A DNA stretch of 64,000 nucleotides from Ascarosepion bandense (lineage: Eukaryota; Mollusca; Cephalopoda; Sepiida; Sepiidae): contig JBBBDQ010001684.1 in NCBI GenBank assembly GCA_037127315.1, positions 5,072,501 through 5,136,500 of the forward strand, given 5' to 3'. The translations under genes were made by a program, and so were the position numbers. Below, one piece after another: positions 1 through 11,208 of the stretch. Position 1 is the first letter of the stretch. Each line of letters opens with the position of its first letter. Under the pieces are notes generated by a model. It saw nothing but the letters and a program-made list of their open reading frames with translations. It was not told where the DNA came from and searched no databases.

Positions 1-604
1 TTCTTGATTCTTTTGAAAACTTCACAGATATGACTTTTATGTACTTCCACATTTTCACTTTTTATCAATATGTCGTCCAAGTATGCCATTGCATAATCTA
101 GTCTCCACAACATTGTATCCATAATTTGTTGAAATATGCATGGTGCTACCTTCAAACCGAATGGTAAATGTTTCAACCTGTACAATCCTCTATGAGTGTT
201 GATGGTTAAATATTTTGAACATTCCTCCTCAACCTTGACTTGTAGATAAACTTCTGACAAATCAATTTTCTTTAAAAGATTTTGCCCCCATTCAACCTTG
301 AAAATATCTCCTTCGGTGTGGGGAGTGGATATGTGTGATCCTTTAAACATTCATTCAGTCCGGTTGAGAAATCCGCACAAACTCTTATTTTATTATTTCT
401 CTTTTTTACGTAGACTGTAGGTGATGCCCACTCAGAGTAATCTACCTTCTTAGTTACTCCGTTCTCTTCCAATCTTTGAAACTCTTTATCTATCGTCTCT
501 AACGATGCAAAGGGAACTTTTCTTTTTGGTTTGAATACTGGTTTTATATTATCCTTTAGTTCAAATTTAGTGTTAAACAATTGGCCAAAAGGGAAGTTGA
601 ACAT
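1..604 (-). pseudogene. Ty3/gypsy retrotransposon reverse transcriptase fragment
   Basis: Reverse transcriptase part of a gypsy-type pol polyprotein, which would copy retrotransposon RNA into DNA. Reading the minus strand from 604, the protein shows the family's opening (FKPKRKVPFA, then DKEFQRLEENGV), the WASPTVYVKK and IRVCADFS motifs, then after a frame change near 265 the KIDLSEVYLQV motif, PFGL at about 160-170 and the catalytic YLDDILI at about 62-83. The copy runs off the window edge, so RNase H and integrase are not seen. The frame change and the lack of any neighbouring gag or protease mark it as broken. Assignment to Ty3/gypsy rests on the spacing of these motifs and is secure; the clade is not determined. 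Confidence 0.85.
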
Positions 605-646
605 AAAACTTTCCTCTTTCTATTTTTAGACTTATTAATCCCAATT

Positions 647-1870
647 TCATTGGTGAATTTTATATAGAATATATATATATATTATGTATTTTGCTATTGG
701 CAGAGAATTTATCCTAGTATTAACAGTAGCAGGAATTTGTTTTATTACTTGGTGCAGATGGTTAGAATTAACATTAATGTATATTGGAGATGCACTGTTT
801 TTATGATATGGCTTAAAAGTATTATTAGAAAGATTCAAATTAATATCCAGAAAATTAACTATTTTAATGTTTGAGGAAATTTCTATTTTAAATCCAAGTA
901 ATTTCAAAGCTTTTTTTAACATTCGTTTGTATTTCAAAGAACAGAGGACCATTACTATTAGGTATGACAATAAGCCTATCATCCTTATATAGTCTGATTT
1001 GTTCAGATTCAGTAATCCTACTAAGAGTGTTCAAGATATAAATGCCCATTAAAATAGTTATTTGAGTGGAGTCAAAAGCATTTAAAGGGGCATCAAAATT
1101 ATCACAGTTACTTTTTATCAAAGTAGAATTATTATTGGGTAATACCGATATTCTAGATGCTAAAATAACTTTATATACTTCATCAGTAAGATCTCCATAG
1201 TTCTTAGGAACATTTAGACTATTCAACAATAGATCTATAGAAGTAGAAGGGTAGAAATCTATAATATTAAATTGAATAACGGTAGCCTTACCTTAATTTT
1301 TAATGCTATTGAACTATTTAATGATATCAAAAGAATCTTTCCACACATTGTTAAAGGATGATTTTTGGATAGTTTTAATTATGTTTTTGGTTATATTTTT
1401 GGAAATAAGCCCTAATTCAAGTTTGGAGGGGTTAATTAATCATGATGGAAGTCTATTGTCTAAGTTAGGTTTCTGGTCTTTTAAAAGTATATAAGCATCT
1501 TTAAGGTGGATTTGACCCATTCATTCTTTGATGTTAAATTTACTAGCAAACTGAGTGGTATCGAGATTAGTTTTTGATAGAAGTCCTTGATTTTTATCAA
1601 TTTTATAATTGCTGGTAATATTCCTAAGGATGAGTTTCCAATAACAGGAAGGAACAATTTTATGCAAGTTTTTGACTTCTCAGCCTTGATACATGAATCA
1701 TGTGATTTTTAAAATTTTATCCAAATCGTGATTCACCATTAGTAAGAATTTATTAGAAGATCTTCTAAAGCTGATATTTTTGATAAAATTCAATCAATCA
1801 GCTTCAAAAGAATCTAATTTTATTGCTTGGAGGTGTCTTTTGAGATTTTAGATTAAAGTTTTCCTTAAGA
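647..1870 (-). pseudogene. Penelope/GIY-YIG-like retroelement reverse transcriptase remnant
   Basis: A second, unrelated reverse transcriptase. In order on the minus strand I read LKDAYILLKDQKPN and LINPSKLELG (about 1,390-1,510), SFDIIKLFNSIKN with one stop near 1,310, then FNIIDFYPSTSIDLLL at about 1,220-1,265 (first catalytic aspartates), LYKDDRLIV at about 970-990 (second catalytic pair), and FLDINLNLSNN with NHLHQVIKQIP at about 720-860. This order matches the reverse transcriptases annotated as Penelope-like or GIY-YIG retroelements in cnidarians, fish and molluscs; naming the class is from memory and less certain than the RT call. Frame changes (near 930 and 1,300) and stops show it is dead. 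No GIY-YIG domain is visible downstream before the gypsy fragment begins. Confidence 0.7.
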
Positions 1871-1924
1871 TTGTAAGGTGTACTTGAAGGATTCAGGTGA
1901 AAATAAACCTTCCAATGCAGTCTC

Positions 1925-1925
<1 letters not shown>

Positions 1926-1982
<57 letters not shown>
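1926..1982. repeat. (TG)n microsatellite
   Basis: Uninterrupted TG dinucleotides, followed by a short TA run. It lies on one side of the fold-back at 2,110-2,325; a second TG run lies on the other side. Confidence 0.95.
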
Positions 1983-1986
<4 letters not shown>

Positions 1987-2109
1987 AATTAATATATATA
2001 TATATTAATTCAGGTGAAGAGGATCCAAGGTTTTATGATTTTGAGTTCCCTGGCATTTATTTTTTTTATATAAACAATGCTCAATACAATAAATTTTGTA
2101 GAGCTTAAT

Positions 2110-2322
2110 ATAATCCTATAATTATGAATTAAATGTACATTTTGACACAGAAATTTCTGTTTCAAGATAGAATCTCATCATCAGGCAATGTTGGATGTTG
2201 TTTGTGAAAATGATTTAAATCATTTTCATAACCAACATCCAACATTGCCTGATGACAAGATTCTATCTTGAAACATAGAAATTTCTGTGTCGCAATGTAC
2301 ATTTAATTCATAATTATAGGAT

Positions 2323-2325
<3 letters not shown>
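2110..2325. repeat. Near-perfect inverted repeat (fold-back), 216 bp
   Basis: The left half (2,110-2,216) and the reverse complement of the right half (2,217-2,325) agree almost throughout, with a handful of substitutions and one or two 1-2 nt gaps. The centre is the palindrome gatttaaatc at about 2,212-2,221, so there is virtually no loop. Each arm carries, read inward to outward, cctgatgatga ... cttgaaac, a phrase also found in other fold-backs and retroelement tails of this window. It is flanked by TA and TG runs. It could be a MITE or the paired ends of a Penelope-like element; the adjacent minus-strand RT remnant at 647-1,870 favours the latter. Confidence 0.9.

Positions 2326-2373
<48 letters not shown>
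2326..2373. repeat. (TA)n(TG)n microsatellite
   Basis: TA run followed by a TG run, directly abutting the fold-back. Confidence 0.95.
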
Positions 2374-2376
<3 letters not shown>

Positions 2377-2893
2377 AAAGTTTTGTTAAAAATGACAGAC
2401 AAGGTGCTGTGGTGAAGTTTTTATATAATTTTTCATGTGATTTTTTAACTTTTTTAAGTACATAAATTATGTAAAAATTGTATGAATGTTTTATTTATGC
2501 AAGCGCTTTCGTCTATATTTTTAGCCATTATCAAGGGTGAATTTTATTTTACTTTTAACTGAATATATAAACTGTTTTATGCATGTATTTAGAGTTATAG
2601 GAATGTTATACTTTTCAAAATATGGTCAGCACATATCAACTATGAACATGGCCACAATGTAACAAATCTCCTTGCTGGACAAATAAAGATAATGTCTAGT
2701 CTTTTGGTAACTCTTGATTTTGTTTTCCAATAGTAAACTGGGATATTATCGGAATGTCTCAGGCACATTAAAACTCTGAAGTCACATTCTCATGTTGATT
2801 TTATGAGTCTACTTTCCCATGTTGAAAGAGAGTATCTGTGATGGAGCACAACAACCAGGGTTTCAATCATGATACCATCACTAGTCAACCAAG

Positions 2894-2898
<5 letters not shown>
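2374..2898. other. Unassigned AT-rich sequence
   Basis: No coding signal. A phrase around 2,505-2,545 (ttagccattatcaag) recurs near 57,163, so part of this is an interspersed repeat of unknown class. Confidence 0.5.

Positions 2899-2957
<59 letters not shown>
2899..2957. repeat. (GA)n microsatellite
   Basis: Long run of GA dinucleotides. Confidence 0.95.
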
Positions 2958-2960
<3 letters not shown>

Positions 2961-2985
2961 CTCTGCCTATATGTTACAAAGATAC

Positions 2986-3659
2986 TAATAATGTCTAAAA
3001 AGTTGTAGTAAGGGATTCATTTGAGTCCTACTTGTTATTACAAAAAAGTTTTAATTCGTGAAGTAGTCGTAAAAATAAGGAAATTAGAAATAGAACGTTA
3101 GGAAGATGCTAGAATGTCCAAGAAAATTAGAGTAAAATCTAGAGAATTCTAAAGGATTCTAGAATATGCAAATTAAGTGTTAGCCCCTATAAAAATAGGT
3201 TTTGGGAAGAGAGTAGTTAGTTGTTAAAAGGATTTGCTGACATTATCAACTTTGGCTTTGATTCAAGGATTTATATCCAGCCAAAAGAATCTCTAAGAAA
3301 AGTTGCCGACTAACTAAAACCTGAAAGAGAACCTCATGGAACTATATGGGTAAATAGATATTTTTGACTCTTTCATTGGTTAAACTAATAATTATTCTTT
3401 ATATACACATTTGAGGATTTCCTAAAAGTATAGCACTTAAACTTCTTCACTATTTTAACCGAGTAAAGATACTGACCCTTTCTTCATAACACTTTGCCTG
3501 CCAATAGTAAACTCCTTGTTTCTGTTTTGAATGCAAAAAAATTGTAAATTTTGTATATATATACTTTTGTGTTTATTGTAAATTAAATATTTGTGTGTGA
3601 TTTATCTCTGAGTTTTGGTCAATCATTTTTTTCCCTTTTGATGCACTTAACACATAACA
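2986..3659 (+). mobile_element. Solo-LTR-like dispersed repeat, copy 1
   Basis: About 670 bp that recurs in the same orientation at 31,107-31,758 with roughly 85-90% identity by eye. Both copies begin at taataatgtctaaaaagttg and end at cacttaacacataaca. Features expected of an LTR are a TATA-like ctataaaaatag at about 3,190, AT-rich 3' sequence, and TG/CA-type ends (tgtcta ... ataaca). No gag or pol lies between or beside the copies, so they look like solo LTRs. A clear target-site duplication was not found, so a non-LTR repeat remains possible. Confidence 0.6.
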
Positions 3660-4504
3660 CTATATAGGATACTCACCTGCACCAAATCTCAACTTGATAC
3701 TTTCAACTTTGTGGTTAACATAGTAATGTAACAAGTGTTAAAAGTAAATAATTTTACCTAAAAATAGATTTCTGTGTCATATTATTAACAGGGTATTTTA
3801 TATCTTCACTACTAGATGATCCGATACGAATTTTGATGAGGGAAAATAAAATTCTTTATAAACATTATTCTTCTTTCTTGTTAAGTAAAATAATGTTCAC
3901 TGTATGTTTTGACTTCAACAAAATCTCAAGTCTGTGATTGCCTTGAGGTTAATGCCAATAAATTTAGTTGCTCTTTTCTTTTTTTTTTTTTTTTTTTTTT
4001 TGCTTTGCTTTGAAGAGACTGATTTTAGGTAAACAACAAAGAACTTTGACTTTCTTTAAGAGCAAAGGTTAGACTTCAGTGTGGACAGGGTCAGGTGTCA
4101 AATGTTTATTTTTTTATTTTTTATTTTCCAGTTCTAGATTGAGATGTATATAAGTCATGAAATAAAAGTCATGAGAAAAACAGGTGAGTGGTAGTAGAGG
4201 GGGCAGTTAGAGAAAAAGAAAGAGAATTAAAGAAAGTAAATGAAAAGAAAGTGAGAAACAAGAAATTTTTAAAAGAGAAAGAGAGACAAAAGAAATCTGA
4301 AAGAGAAAAATCATAGAGCAGATATATATATTATTATGGGCTCTACTGTATGAGTGTCTAAATCAGTTAGACAACCACACAAAAAATTGTTTAAAGTGGT
4401 GAAGGCATTGTGTAGTACCATCCACACTTTTTGGAACTGCTGATAACAAACAATCGGTGCAGAAGTTTGTCACAGATCTCATGAACAGCAGACCTCAGTT
4501 ATTT
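3660..4504. other. Unassigned, with poly-T and purine-rich tracts
   Basis: Contains a poly-T run at about 3,978-4,001 and a GA-rich, A-rich stretch at about 4,190-4,320. The part at 4,330-4,490 may be the 5' or tail portion of the SINE that follows. No gene seen. Confidence 0.5.
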
Positions 4505-4635
4505 AACCCATAACTGGAGGTAAGGGATGAATTAATACCTTTCCCATGGGTCCCAGTGTGACTGGAATTGGAACTCGGCTCACCGATTTTCGCTTTCCAA
4601 ACCGTCATCCACTGCACCACAATGCACATCCATCA
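4505..4635 (-). mobile_element. tRNA-derived SINE, family 1
   Basis: On the minus strand: gatgtgcattgtggtgcag, with a tRNA-like A box (TGGTGCAGTGGA) and B box (GAGTTCCAATTCC), then the family's body ending in an ASCII-clear phrase ccagttatgggttaaat. Five further copies with the same A box, B box and body occur in the window. The RNA polymerase III boxes would lie inside the element. This copy lacks the far 3' half seen at 57,737. Confidence 0.85.
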
Positions 4636-5418
4636 ATATATATATATATATATGTATGTATGTATGTATTTTTAACTTATTTGTTTAAAGATCATTTTTA
4701 ATGAATACTTGTATTTAAGTAGATACTCTGGTTTTTAAAATTAAACAGTATGTTTATTTATATCTACCAGTTTCATTGAAGAATCTAATTAATAAAATAT
4801 GAATCCTCTGGCAGGATTCAAACCAGAATTCCCTAGGTAAGACAAAGCCTGAAATAATGGTTTTAAATACACATATTTTTTCAAAGACTTCATATCTATT
4901 TTGTTTTCATATCCTAATGTAAACAAATGCTTACAATGGACAAAATGCCCAAATAAAAATAAACAAGAACAGAAAGTTGGGGAATTTATTTTCAATTTTG
5001 ATTTGATAAAATTGGGTTTCCAGTTCTTTCTGAAGTTGACTTCAACTTTGTACTGCTTATGTCTCCACCTAAACACTGAAATTTTATTTACTATTGTCTA
5101 TTTATTTTATTTTTTTCCTAATAGGAATACTTAGATCCACCTATTGCCCAGTTCACACTCCTCCCTGGTTTTTTGAACAGAAGTAGGTTTATCCTTTGTT
5201 TCCTGTTTAAGATTATCTTAATAGTTTCTTTCTAAAGCCTTTTCATTTTCTTTCATTTTTAGTAGTTGTATTATTACCCTGCTTGGAATGAATTGATTAA
5301 AAGAAAAGTGCAAATATTTATTTGAGAATTGAAAAACTACAATAAATAATTGTATAGGCTTTTATTGAATTTAGTACAATTTGTTTAAATGAATTCTTGA
5401 TCCCTAAATATTCATTAC
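4636..5418. other. Unassigned, with (TA)n(GTAT)n at its start
   Basis: Microsatellite at about 4,638-4,670. The remainder is AT-rich with short open frames on both strands that show no recognisable motif. Confidence 0.5.
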
Positions 5419-6091
5419 TTCTTCTTCTATGTGCCCTGTTCTTTCAGGATGTAGGTGATCATGGCTTTCCGTGTCTCTCTATCTCTGGTGGCTCTTAGCA
5501 CGCTTTCTCCTGTTACACCACGTAACTCTTGTTCTGTCATTCACCTGATCAGGTCTTTCAAATATGTTACCTGTTGCTTTCCTCTGTCTCTTTTTCCCTC
5601 TATCTGGCCTGATAGTATCAGGTTCTCCAAGCCCTCCTTCCTCATTGCATTTCTCAGGAACTTCAGCTGTCTCTTCCTGATGCTCAGTATTAATTTCCTT
5701 TTTGTTTCCATCCTATCCAAAACTTCATCATTGCTCACATGCTCAATCCATGATATTTGCAGCATCCTTCTGTAGAACTACATTTCAGTTGCTTCAAATT
5801 TTTTAGTTCATCTTTGATTGTATTGTCCAACATTCACTGCCATATTGAAGAACTGACATCACATAGCAATCCAGTACTCTCTTCTTTGTTTCTAGCAAAA
5901 TTGTCCTGTTTCTTAATACTTTACTCAACCTCTGGACTGCTTCCTTTGCCATGCCAATTCACCTTCTGATCTCTGTGTCACACATTCCGTCTTCTATTAG
6001 AACACTTCCCAGGTATTTAAATTTTTGTAACTGCTTGATTTTAGTATCCACCATCTGTATTTCACATTTCTTGCTGTCCTTTATTTGGGGA
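5419..6091 (-). pseudogene. GAA-tailed LINE, reverse transcriptase C-terminus (5'-truncated)
   Basis: The minus strand encodes the C-terminal part of a non-LTR retrotransposon ORF2 protein: RRRIGMAKEA-like start, the VLDCYVMSVLQYG block, then ISWIEHVSNDEVLDRM, RKRQLKFL and LENLILSGQIEGKRDRGK near 5,580-5,765, ending in the ITYILKEQGT-type terminus. The 3' end of the element is a short (GAA)n tract (read as cttcttctt at 5,419). Several stops and frame changes make it a pseudogene. The same family occurs at 11,209, 15,222, 18,081, 20,427, 22,615, 37,087 and as the parent of the big satellite at 45,197. Confidence 0.85.
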
Positions 6092-6690
6092 AAAAGAAGG
6101 TGTCAGTTTAAACTGACACCAGGAGGATATGGACTACAAATACAGTAAGTAAACAATGATTAGAATATTTGATCAATTATATAACTTGGAATGTTCAATT
6201 ACATACTTAAATCAAATATATAATATAATTAAAAAAAAGATGGTAACAATTTAAAATGAAACAAGGAAGATATGAATTAAACTGACATCTTTTTTTTATC
6301 TAGTGTTGTCATTTTACTTAAAGTGCATAATTTGATCTCAAATTAAAACTTAGAAATGTTCTAACACATTTCAGAGAAATCTTTATTTTCTAAAATTATA
6401 GTTTTGATATATGGGAAAAAAGAAGGTGTCCATTTAAACTGACACTAGAATAAAATAAATAAATAAATAATCTTCAGCAATGTGTAATTTAAAAAATATT
6501 GTTTGTTTTGTAGTTTGTTAAATCAACTTTAATAATAATTTTGTTTCAAGCAAAGGCATTTCATTTTATATTTGATGTGACACTCATCAAATGTCCATTT
6601 GGCTTTGTGCAAACCACTGCTCACTTTGAGATTTCATATTTGTGGAAAGCACTTGAAATTTTAAAAGATGGCATAAAAAAATATTACCCA
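6092..6690. repeat. Dispersed repeat R1, partial copy, with short palindromes
   Basis: Carries a perfect 22-bp palindrome at about 6,100-6,121 (ggtgtcagttt and its reverse complement) preceded by gggaaaaagaa; a degenerate second version sits at about 6,414-6,453. From about 6,340 the sequence matches 11,665-11,990 (phrases such as gtttgttttgtagtttgt and catcaaatgtccatttg). This looks like an old non-autonomous element with palindromic ends. No protein is encoded. Confidence 0.6.
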
Positions 6691-6796
6691 TAGCTTTTTT
6701 TTAATTTTTTAATTTTTTCTTATTTTTTCATTTATTTACTTATTTATTTTTTATTTTATTTTACTTATTTATATAGATTGGAGTAGATAGACCCTA

Positions 6797-7060
6797 GTCT
6801 ACGGCTATATCATGTTGAATACACTGGTTCTTGTCTGATCACCGAAGTTAAGCAACATTGAGCCTGGTCAGTACTTAGATGGGTGACCGTTTTGGAATAC
6901 CAGGTGCTGTAAACATAAGGATTAATAATGGTCCACCGGTCCTCCAGGTTTGGGGGTTGGGCACAAAGCTAACAACCCAGCCCCATAAAAAACAGTTTGG
7001 TACAGAATCAGTAACAAAAAGTTACTGCTCTACACACCATTGGGTGTATAAAGGATTAGA
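6797..7060 (+). mobile_element. 5S rRNA-headed SINE
   Basis: Positions 6,797-6,914 are recognisably 5S rRNA from end to end: gtctacggctatatcatgtt, the internal promoter region (ccgaagttaagcaac, gagcctggtcagtactt, gatgggtgacc) and the ending ataccaggtgctgtaaac. Several substitutions from the metazoan consensus and its isolation argue against a working 5S gene. It continues into a body with tttgggggttgggcac, ccccataaaaaacag and cacaccattgggtgta, which is the same 3' body as the tRNA-headed SINE at 23,305-23,550. I read it as a SINE whose head is 5S-derived (SINE3 type). The 3' boundary is set by the end of similarity. Confidence 0.8.
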
Positions 7061-7609
7061 TAATGGGATAAGATAGACCCTACTATCACTCGGTTCATAC
7101 CCCACCCACTTCTACTGATCAGGTGTAGAAGCTCATCCCTTGAATCCTGTTCAGGAAGGGGTTCCCAGCTTACTCTTTTTCTCTATTTAAGCCTCAAAAG
7201 TGGAGTTTTTGCAACTTTTCCATGATGTGGTTGGAAGGTGGCAACAACTCTTCATACTGAGGGTACCAGGTTGACAGTTTTCTGGTTGCTGCCTCTGATT
7301 GGTAGTTAGGAGCCCTAACTCTTGCATGGCATCTTGAGTGGCTGCTCTTATCAACAGTTACATAATATTGGGGTTCTTGTAGTGCCATTATGCACATGGA
7401 TAGGTGTCCCTGCAAATTTCACTGGTAGGCAACCCTGAGACCACACTATGCTTCAGTCTGTGCCAGTTTCCTTCCTAGGCATGTTGACTGGCTAGTAGAA
7501 ACCACTACCCGGGGCCTCTCCTTATCACCTCTCCTTATCAAAAAATAACTATGAATACTCACAGCTACAAATATAATGTGAAACCAGACTCATAAAACTC
7601 ACTTAAACC
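7061..7609. other. Unassigned, probably LINE upstream sequence
   Basis: Less AT-rich than its surroundings and directly upstream of the endonuclease coding region at 7,610, so it may be the LINE's 5' part, but I see no recognisable protein in it. Confidence 0.4.
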
Positions 7610-10545
7610 CCTCAACATTTCCTTCCCTAACAGCTGTGATATTTGTACCAATTTTTGCAGTGTGGAATCTTTCCTCCACAAAAATTCCCCAGGCAACCTT
7701 ATTGCTCTGTGAAACTAACCTAAACTCCTCAATCCTCTCCTTTGATTTCTTGATCCCAGATTACCTTACCCTCTTTAGGAAGTACTCCAGCATCCATATG
7801 CATGGCCTGGGAGTCTATGTCAGTAAACATCTCCCTTTGGCTAGGGAGGTTTCTTTTGAATCTCCCGACCATCCATATATTTGCCTCCATCTTGCTCTAC
7901 TAAACTCAGTTAGCTATCTTTTTTTTCTCTACCATTCTTCTTCCTGTCCTGACTGTTCCTTGCTGGACAGTGTTATCTGATAATATAAATAAGGCCATTG
8001 CCTCACACCCATTTGCCAACATATTTGTGTTCAGTGACTTCAATGCCAACCATGCCAATTGGCCAGAAAATACTGCTACTGATCTTGCTTGCATCCACAC
8101 CCTGAACTTTGTGATCACCCAGTCTTTCAAACAAGTGGTGGACTTCTCTACATGTTTCCCTATTATGCCTGAAGGTCAAGCCTCTCTTCTAGAGTTCTTC
8201 TTTACTTTTTGTCCTCTTATACACTCTAATTATTCTGTGGTTTCTGTTAATATCTCTCTCCACTCCCCTTCCCTCCAAGAACCTCCACCCAGCAAAATCT
8301 CTTACTGCTATCAAAGGGCAGTCTGGGAGGCACTATGAGATTTTCTGTGTGACATGGCTTGGAAGAAAGTGTTTAGTCTCCCTGTTGAAGACTGTGTTTC
8401 TGAGGTCTCCTTCTGGGTGAAAGCTGGCATTGATGCTTTCATTCCAGCCAGGAATTTCCACCTTAAACCCCATTTGCCTCCCTGGTTCTCTTCTGCCTGT
8501 TTGGCTGCCATAGCTCACAGAAATTACTACTTCTGCCTTTATCAGAGCCACACATCTGACCATAATAGGCGCCTATTGGCCTCTGCTTGTAATGAGTGTA
8601 AGAGGATCCTCAATGAAGTTAAGCTGTTGTTTGTCAACAAAATGAAGTAGCATATCGCAGCATGCAACTTTAGCTGCAAAGACTACTGGCAGACCTGCAA
8701 ATGTGTGCTAAACAGTGGCAAACCTTCTATTCCTCCTTTTATAAATAAATATAAGGTGTGCACACTACAGCAGGCTGAGAGCTTTGCTTGCAAATGCTTC
8801 TCTAACTCCTGACTTAATTCGTCTGGAATATCTGCACCCTACTTCCCACCTAGAACTGAAGTTCAAGTGAGCAACGTCTACATTACCTGACCCCCTTGGT
8901 GGTTCCTAAAATAATTTCAAAACTGGAGCCCTATAAGGTGAGTGATGGTGACGGTATCCCAGTCATTGTCTTAAAGAAATGTGCCCCTGAACTCTCCTCT
9001 CTCCTCCCCAAACTCTACAACTACTATCGCTCTCCTTCTTGCTTTTTTTACCTGCTGGAAGTCCTCATCATTGGTTCCAGTTTTTAAGAACTCAGGAGAA
9101 CTCTCAGACCCCTCCAATTATTTTCATATCAGCCACCTACCAATTTTTGGCAAATTTATTCGAGGTCATCATCAATGCTGAAGTGGTTCAACATCGCATA
9201 GCCCACTGCCTGTCTCTGACAGGCAGTTTGGTTTCTGCTTTACCAGGTCTACTTCTGACATGCTAACAACCATCACTGAGTACCTATACTAGGCTCTTGA
9301 TAAAAACGGTGAAGCTAGAGCTGTTGCCCTGGATATTTTCAAAGCATTTGACAGGATCTGACATGCTGGTCTTCTAAGCAAGCTACAGGGTTATGGTATA
9401 TCTGGATGATTGTTTGACAATCAAATCATTCCTATGAAATCATGTAATGAAGGTCGTATTTAACAGGCATGCTTCTAGATCCTATCATATGAATGTGGGT
9501 GTCCCTCAAGTCTCTATATAAGGTCCTACGCCTTTTCTGATTTTCATCAACACTGATGTAATCAAATCCTAAGTAGGCATCTACACTGACGACACCACCA
9601 TTTACTCCCACCTCACTAAGAAATCTGCTAATGCAGACAAAACTAATCTTGCTGCTGCCCTCAAAAAGAACCTCCAGTCAGTGGTAGAGTGGGGTAAGAA
9701 ATGGCTTGTAAACTTCAATGCTTCCAAAATGAAACTGCTATCCTTTAACCATCATAGACAATCTTTCCTACCCACCATCAGTATGGATCATGCTAATCTC
9801 CCTGAGAGCAATATACTGTACCTCTTCAGCCTCACTCTCTCAGCTGATCTTAAGTGGAATGACTACATTGAATTAATAGCTAAATCTACTGCTAAGAAGG
9901 TCAGGTACCTGTGTTGTACCAGAAAGTTCTTCTCTTTTAAATCCATCATGTGCATTTACAAATCTACCATCCTCCTATGCATTAAATACTGCTGTTATAT
10001 CTGGCCAGGCACTCTTGCTGTTCATCTTAGGGTTCTTGGCAGGATCCAAAAAAGAATCTGCAATGTAGTTGATCCTAACATGGCGGCCTGGCTCCAGTCT
10101 CTCTCTCACTTATGAGATGTGGCTTCCCTCTGTCTCTTCTATAAATACTTTCATGGACAAGCTTAGCTCCTTGGTTTCCCTCTCTTGTGAATTTACTCAA
10201 GCTACCAGACTGGCAACTAGGTCCCACCCATATACTATAAAAACAATCATGTGTAACCAAAACTTCTACTTTATCAGCTTCTTTTCTTGCACTTCAAGCC
10301 TATAGAACTCCCTTCCGTATTCTTGTTTTCCTGATAGCTACAATCTCCAAGAGTTTAAATGCAATGTCAGTCATTCTCACTTTACAATTTGCTCTCATGC
10401 AGCTCTTTATGCCAATGTACCCATCACTATCTTGCCCATTATCTGACACCCATGTGACCTGTTCTCCTCCCTCTCTTCACTATCATGTAACCCTCTGAGA
10501 AGCATTGGCAGTACTGTCTTGCTTGAGGTGGGATGATTATAAAAA
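7610..10545 (+). pseudogene. Jockey-like LINE, endonuclease plus reverse transcriptase, degenerate
   Basis: The longest LINE copy here. In order: apurinic-type endonuclease with GLGVYVSKHLPLAREVSFES (about 7,800-7,870) and the catalytic-core FVFSDFNANHANW (about 8,025-8,065); the linker PPWFSSACLAAIAHRNYY (about 8,480-8,530); reverse transcriptase with SDGDGIPVIVLKKCAPE (about 8,940-8,990), ALDIFKAFDRI (about 9,330-9,360), a degraded PQGS region near 9,510, YTDDTT (about 9,580-9,595) in place of the usual YADDTT, WGKKWLVNFNASK (about 9,690-9,730) and the RIQKRICNV thumb region. The 3' end is ttgaggtgggatgattataaa plus poly-A. Stops and frameshifts occur throughout, so it cannot make a full protein. 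Jockey superfamily is my best placement. Confidence 0.85.
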
Positions 10546-10555
10546 AAAATTCACA

Positions 10556-10900
10556 AAAATAACAATTGCTCACTTTGAAATTTCATATTTGTTGAAAGGA
10601 CTTAAAAAATAGCAACATTTTTCACATAAAATAAGCATCATAGATATTATTTCAGCCTCCAAGTTGATTTAATATTTAAATAGACTTTCTTTAATCAATC
10701 AATAAATGAGAGAGAAAATAAAGTACATGAAAGAACTTTAAGTATTGAAACAATATTGTTTTGTGTATCTAAAGCTGCTGTGAGATTTTGACATAAATAC
10801 ACCCACTTCTAAATAAAATATTCTTATTCAAATATTTTACTGTTTTTGATAGCAAATAAGACCAAATCAAATGTCTTTATTTACATTTTTGGAATTAGGC
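10556..10900 (+). repeat. Dispersed repeat R1, duplicated segment copy 1
   Basis: About 345 bp repeated at 11,926-12,272 with roughly 90% identity (shared phrases include aaagctgctgtgagat and tttactgttttt). It starts immediately after the LINE poly-A and ends at the SINE at 10,903. Confidence 0.85.
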
Positions 10901-10902
10901 AG

Positions 10903-11208
10903 ATGTGCTTTGTGGTGCAGTGGATATTGACTTGGTACAACAAATCGAGGAGCTGAGTTTGAATTCCAGTTGAATTCCTTGCATTCACTTGTGCACAAAT
11001 ACCCTTGGGAAAGATATTAATCCATCTCTTCCCTCCAGTTATGGGTTAAATAATAGAACAGATTGGGTTCTATAGCCTTGGTTGGCAACCATTCTACCAC
11101 AGAAAGCAATGGCAACCTACTGTGGGATAATCTTCTGCACAGTCAGTTATGTCTCTTTCAAGACATGATTGCCCAAGCATGTATCACAAATGGCATTAAA
11201 CTGACACA
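10903..11208 (+). mobile_element. tRNA-derived SINE, family 1, near full length
   Basis: A box tggtgcagtgga and B box gagtttgaattcc, then the body (cttgggaaagatatt, ccagttatgggttaaat, ttggttggcaacca, agtcagttatgtctctttc, catgattgcccaag). It ends where LINE coding sequence begins, with no A-tail visible between them. Confidence 0.85.

Noticed and set aside
1878..2108. Cysteine/valine-repeat ORF
   Set aside because: Translation of the (TG)n microsatellite.
4789..5134. Overlapping sense/antisense ORFs of 95 and 77 codons
   Set aside because: No recognisable motif, ordinary length for chance frames in AT-rich DNA.
6797..6914. Functional 5S rRNA gene
   Set aside because: Several changes from the conserved 5S sequence, no tandem cluster, no oligo-T terminator directly after the 3' end, and continuous with a SINE body.
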